Shown piece after piece: positions 6,444-6,821 of a DNA stretch of 6,821 nt (positions are counted from its first letter, which is position 1; each line of letters starts with the position of its first letter). A model generated the notes under the pieces. It saw only the letters and a program-made list of their open reading frames with translations, was not told the DNA's origin and searched no databases. The position numbers and the translations under genes are program-made. Source of the stretch: Dehalococcoidia bacterium (GTDB taxonomy: Bacteria; Chloroflexota; Dehalococcoidia; Dehalococcoidales; RBG-16-60-22); contig SOKS01000197.1 of assembly GCA_004375725.1 (NCBI GenBank), positions 1-6,821 of the forward strand. The letters are read 5' to 3'.

Positions 6444-6821
6444 TTATTTATTTAAAAGACTCTTTGCTTTTGTCACCGCTTCCACAGCGTCCCGGGCAAA
6501 GGCGTCAGCTCCAATCTGGTCGGCAAAGGACTGATTTAGCGGAGCACCGCCCACCATGACCTTGATTTTATCTCTGAGGCCGGCTTCTTTGAGGATATTT
6601 ATCGTTTCCGGCATCTTGGGCATGGTGAAAGTCAGCAGGGCGGACAGGCCGAGGATATCATAGCTGCCTTTTTTGATTTCCTCGCAGAAGCGAGCCGGGG
6701 TAATATCTATACCAAGGTCAGTTACTTCCCAGCCGTTGCCTTCAAGCATCAGAACGACGATATTCTTGCCGATATCATGAAGGTCACCTTCAACTGTGCC
6801 AATGACATACCTTCCGGCGTA
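6444..6821 (-). CDS. Corrinoid (cobalamin-binding) methyltransferase partner protein, 5' part outside the window
   Basis: The last 125 codons are present and the frame stays open to the window edge, so the start and the usual N-terminal helical cap domain lie beyond 6821; the ATG at 6749 is internal. The sequence shows the B12-binding signature D-x-H-x-x-G in GDLHDIGKNIV (12-22 of the visible part), where the His at 6779-6777 is the expected lower axial cobalt ligand. It is followed by the SALL segment (visible residues 60-63) and VGGAP (90-94), as in MtaC/MtbC and the B12 domain of methionine synthase. Such proteins carry the methyl group between two methyltransferases. It ends 8 bp before the URO-D-like gene, with the same direction, so the two are almost certainly cotranscribed and functional partners. 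The other partner, or a reactivating ATPase, may lie upstream, outside the window. Confidence 0.92.
   Translation of the reverse strand, partial: YAGRYVIGTVEGDLHDIGKNIVVLMLEGNGWEVTDLGIDITPARFCEEIKKGSYDILGLSALLTFTMPKMPETINILKEAGLRDKIKVMVGGAPLNQSFADQIGADAFARDAVEAVTKAKSLLNK

Noticed and set aside
6444..6749. Complete short gene starting at the ATG 6749
   Set aside because: The frame is open upstream to the window edge and includes the conserved D-x-H-x-x-G cobalamin motif, so this ATG is internal.

Overview
The window reads as ordinary bacterial chromosome, densely coded, with moderate to slightly high GC by eye. The gene content points to an anaerobic bacterium that uses CoA-ligase energy conservation and corrinoid-dependent methyl transfer. 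A Dehalococcoidia-like (Chloroflexota) or other strict-anaerobe lineage would fit, but this is an inference from gene style. There is no rRNA or other phylogenetic marker to fix it.

Layout. Positions 1-62 hold a plausible sigma-70-type promoter and a ribosome binding site for a long plus-strand gene (63-2783). That gene encodes a GNAT acetyltransferase fused to a complete NDP-forming acyl-CoA synthetase (alpha and beta parts). A 70-bp gap leads to a small plus-strand lipoprotein gene (2854-3249) whose mature part resembles the chagasin/I42 cysteine-peptidase-inhibitor fold. It converges, across 24 bp, on a minus-strand block. Read in its own direction, from 6821 down to 3274, the block holds: a corrinoid (B12-binding) methyltransferase partner protein whose start lies outside the window; a uroporphyrinogen-decarboxylase-superfamily methyltransferase-like protein; then sucC and sucD, the beta and alpha subunits of an ADP/GDP-forming succinyl-CoA-ligase-type enzyme.

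How the genes may work together. The corrinoid protein and the URO-D-like protein are 8 bp apart and form a methyl-transfer pair: one protein moves a methyl group onto or off the cobamide carried by the other. sucC and sucD overlap by ATGA and form one ligase. A promoter just upstream of sucC suggests that this pair can be expressed on its own, with an almost leaderless mRNA. The fused synthetase/acetyltransferase is a second NDP-forming acyl-CoA ligase with its catalytic histidine kept, so the window carries two enzymes that can interconvert an acyl-CoA and ATP. The GNAT domain may acetylate other proteins in response to acyl-CoA.

The points most worth a second look are the non-canonical metal-site residues of the URO-D-like protein, the altered acyl-site loops in SucC and SucD, the short predicted leader of sucC, the N-terminal GNAT on a synthetase that looks catalytically intact, and the divergent inhibitor-like lipoprotein. 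I see no mobile element, CRISPR array, tRNA or rRNA.
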